32,250 nt of DNA from an uncultured Pseudomonadota bacterium (lineage in GTDB: Bacteria > Myxococcota_A > UBA796 > CAJQPC01), in the NCBI GenBank assembly GCA_913060515.1, contig CAJXRZ010000073.1:1-32250 (forward strand). Direction: 5' to 3'. Each line of letters begins with the position of its first letter. The stretch's first letter is position 1. The translations under genes and the position numbers were made by a program. Positions 31,605 through 32,250 of the stretch are shown piece by piece. The notes below the pieces were generated by a model. It did no database searches and was not told the DNA's origin. It was given only the letters and a program-made list of their open reading frames with translations.

Positions 31605-32026
31605 TGCAACCGACCTTTGTCACCTTGGCCTGCCCGGATTTGCCCCTCGCCCGCGCCTTCTACGAAGCGATGGGCCTGGTGGCCTCCGAGAAGAGCAACG
31701 AGCGCGTGGTCTTCTTCGGACTCGATGGGCTGATTCTCTCCCTCTACGGTGTGGAGGCCTTGGCCACGGACGCTGGGGTGCCGGTGTCCGCCGATGCGGG
31801 GACCGCCAGGATCGCCCTGGCCCACAACGTTCGCCAAAAGGAGGACGTTCAGCTCTGGCTGGACAAGGCCCAGTCCGCCGGAGGCCGCATCACGGTGCCG
31901 GCCAGCGATGTGTTCTGGGGCGGTCACCGGGGCTACTTTGTAGATCCCGCCGGACACGCCTGGGAGGTGGCCTGGAATCCCTTCTTGGAGTGGGATGCCG
32001 ATGGCCGACCGGTGCTCTCCGCTTAG
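31604..32026 (+). CDS. VOC-superfamily (glyoxalase/bleomycin-resistance-like) protein
   Basis: A 140-residue VOC-fold protein: FVTLACPDLPLARAFYEAMGLV is the typical opening strand and helix, FFGLDGLILSLYG the second strand set, and HRGYFVDPAGHAWEVAWNP the closing block with the GYFxDPxGHxWEVA signature of this group, which often carries a metal-ligand Glu. It may be a dioxygenase, isomerase or resistance protein; the substrate is unknown. The ATG overlaps the upstream stop (TGATG), giving a coupled three-gene operon. It is convergent with the truncated UbiA-family gene, overlapping it by 4 nt. Confidence 0.9.
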   Translation: MQPTFVTLACPDLPLARAFYEAMGLVASEKSNERVVFFGLDGLILSLYGVEALATDAGVPVSADAGTARIALAHNVRQKEDVQLWLDKAQSAGGRITVPASDVFWGGHRGYFVDPAGHAWEVAWNPFLEWDADGRPVLSA

Positions 32027-32201
32027 AGCGGCCCAAAGAGCATGCCGCCACCGGTGGGCGCGAAGAGCAGCAGGCCCATCGCCAGCAAGGCGTACACCAC
32101 ACAGATGACCAGGATCGGCTTGTCGGTGAGCAACACCTTGGAGGGGTCTCCGGTCTTGCCCTGCTGCACCAGGTACATGTAGCGGAAGACCGCGTACAGG
32201 G
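32023..32201 (-). CDS. UbiA-family prenyltransferase, C-terminal fragment
   Basis: 58 in-frame residues ending in TAA (32023-32025). The fragment LYAVFRYMYLVQQGKTGDPSKV, then LLTDKPILVICVVYALLAMGLLLF, matches the C-terminus of decaprenyl-phosphate phosphoribosyltransferase-like UbiA enzymes, which attach phosphoribose to polyprenyl phosphate for cell-envelope sugar synthesis; the FRYxYL...GDP...LLTDKP pattern is characteristic. The last 24 residues or so form a membrane span and short tail. The 5' part of the gene is missing because the contig enters the adapter at 32202. Confidence 0.8.
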
Positions 32202-32250
32202 CTGTCTCTTATACACATCTCCGAGCCCACGAGACAGGCAGAAATCTCGT
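32202..32250 (+). other. Illumina Nextera i7-side adapter (assembly contamination)
   Basis: Not genomic. 32202-32220 is the Tn5 mosaic end in the opposite orientation (CTGTCTCTTATACACATCT), 32221-32235 the read-2 primer segment, 32236-32243 (AGGCAGAA) the Nextera i7 index N703, and 32244-32250 the start of P7. Minus-strand translation yields MCIRDS and MYKRQ-type peptides, which are adapter artefacts. Confidence 0.99.

Overview
The window is a metagenome- or draft-assembly-style contig from a high-G+C Gram-negative bacterium, most likely Myxococcota or a neighbouring 'deltaproteobacterial' lineage. The evidence is gene style: a DUF4388 + J-domain + TPR protein, a very large membrane Ser/Thr kinase with a beta-propeller-like outer part, an FHA-winged-helix regulator, a secreted TldD-like pair, Mla-type lipid transport genes (so an outer membrane), frequent GTG/TTG starts and many secreted proteins of unknown role. 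No rRNA, tRNA, CRISPR array, insertion sequence or phage gene was seen. Both ends (1-48 and 32202-32250) are complete Illumina Nextera adapters with readable index bases, so genomic DNA runs only from 49 to 32201 and the two end genes are cut artificially.

Layout. 49-2042 (minus): truncated ssb and an mlaE-mlaD-like pair. 2091-3692 (plus): J-domain protein. 3699-5822 (minus): adenosine deaminase followed 3 nt later by a small-molecule kinase. 5949-6341: acidic small protein. 6483-9913: two overlapping secreted TldD/PmbA-family genes, the first with the metal site and the second without. 9917-10135: tiny secreted protein. 10227-11488: Rrf2-type repressor and a short-chain dehydrogenase sharing an operator-like word. 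11542-13614: ECF42-type sigma factor with two tandem DGPF (YCII) genes behind a matching promoter. 13627-15832: two unknown genes, then a decayed or miniature duplicate of the leader of the secreted protein. 15825-16673: sulfotransferase. 16833-18901: two paralogous membrane proteins and an exported protein. 18911-21779: a TIGR00300 (ornithine cyclodeaminase-like) gene divergent from a two-gene unit of degenerate enzymes. 21785-29005 (minus): a four-gene signalling unit made of a small calcium-repeat protein, a tandem-kinase/FG-GAP/TPR receptor, an FHA regulator and an HTTM membrane protein. 29107-30018: unknown helical protein. 30157-32026: an overlapping operon of a cysteine-less peroxiredoxin-like protein, a lipoprotein and a VOC-fold protein. 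32023-32201: the C-terminus of a UbiA-family prenyltransferase.

The most distinctive biology is (i) the tandem-kinase receptor operon, (ii) the secreted active/inactive TldD-like pair, (iii) the aminotransferase homologue that has lost its PLP lysine beside an ornithine-metabolism gene, and (iv) the ECF42-DGPF module with a well-matched promoter. Retained pseudoenzymes recur in the window: the TldE-like subunit, the aminotransferase, the peroxiredoxin-like protein and the MBL-like protein. Several genes also have a TANNNT box placed 6-7 nt before the start codon, suggesting leaderless transcripts. Functions are inferred from motifs read by eye; no database search was run.
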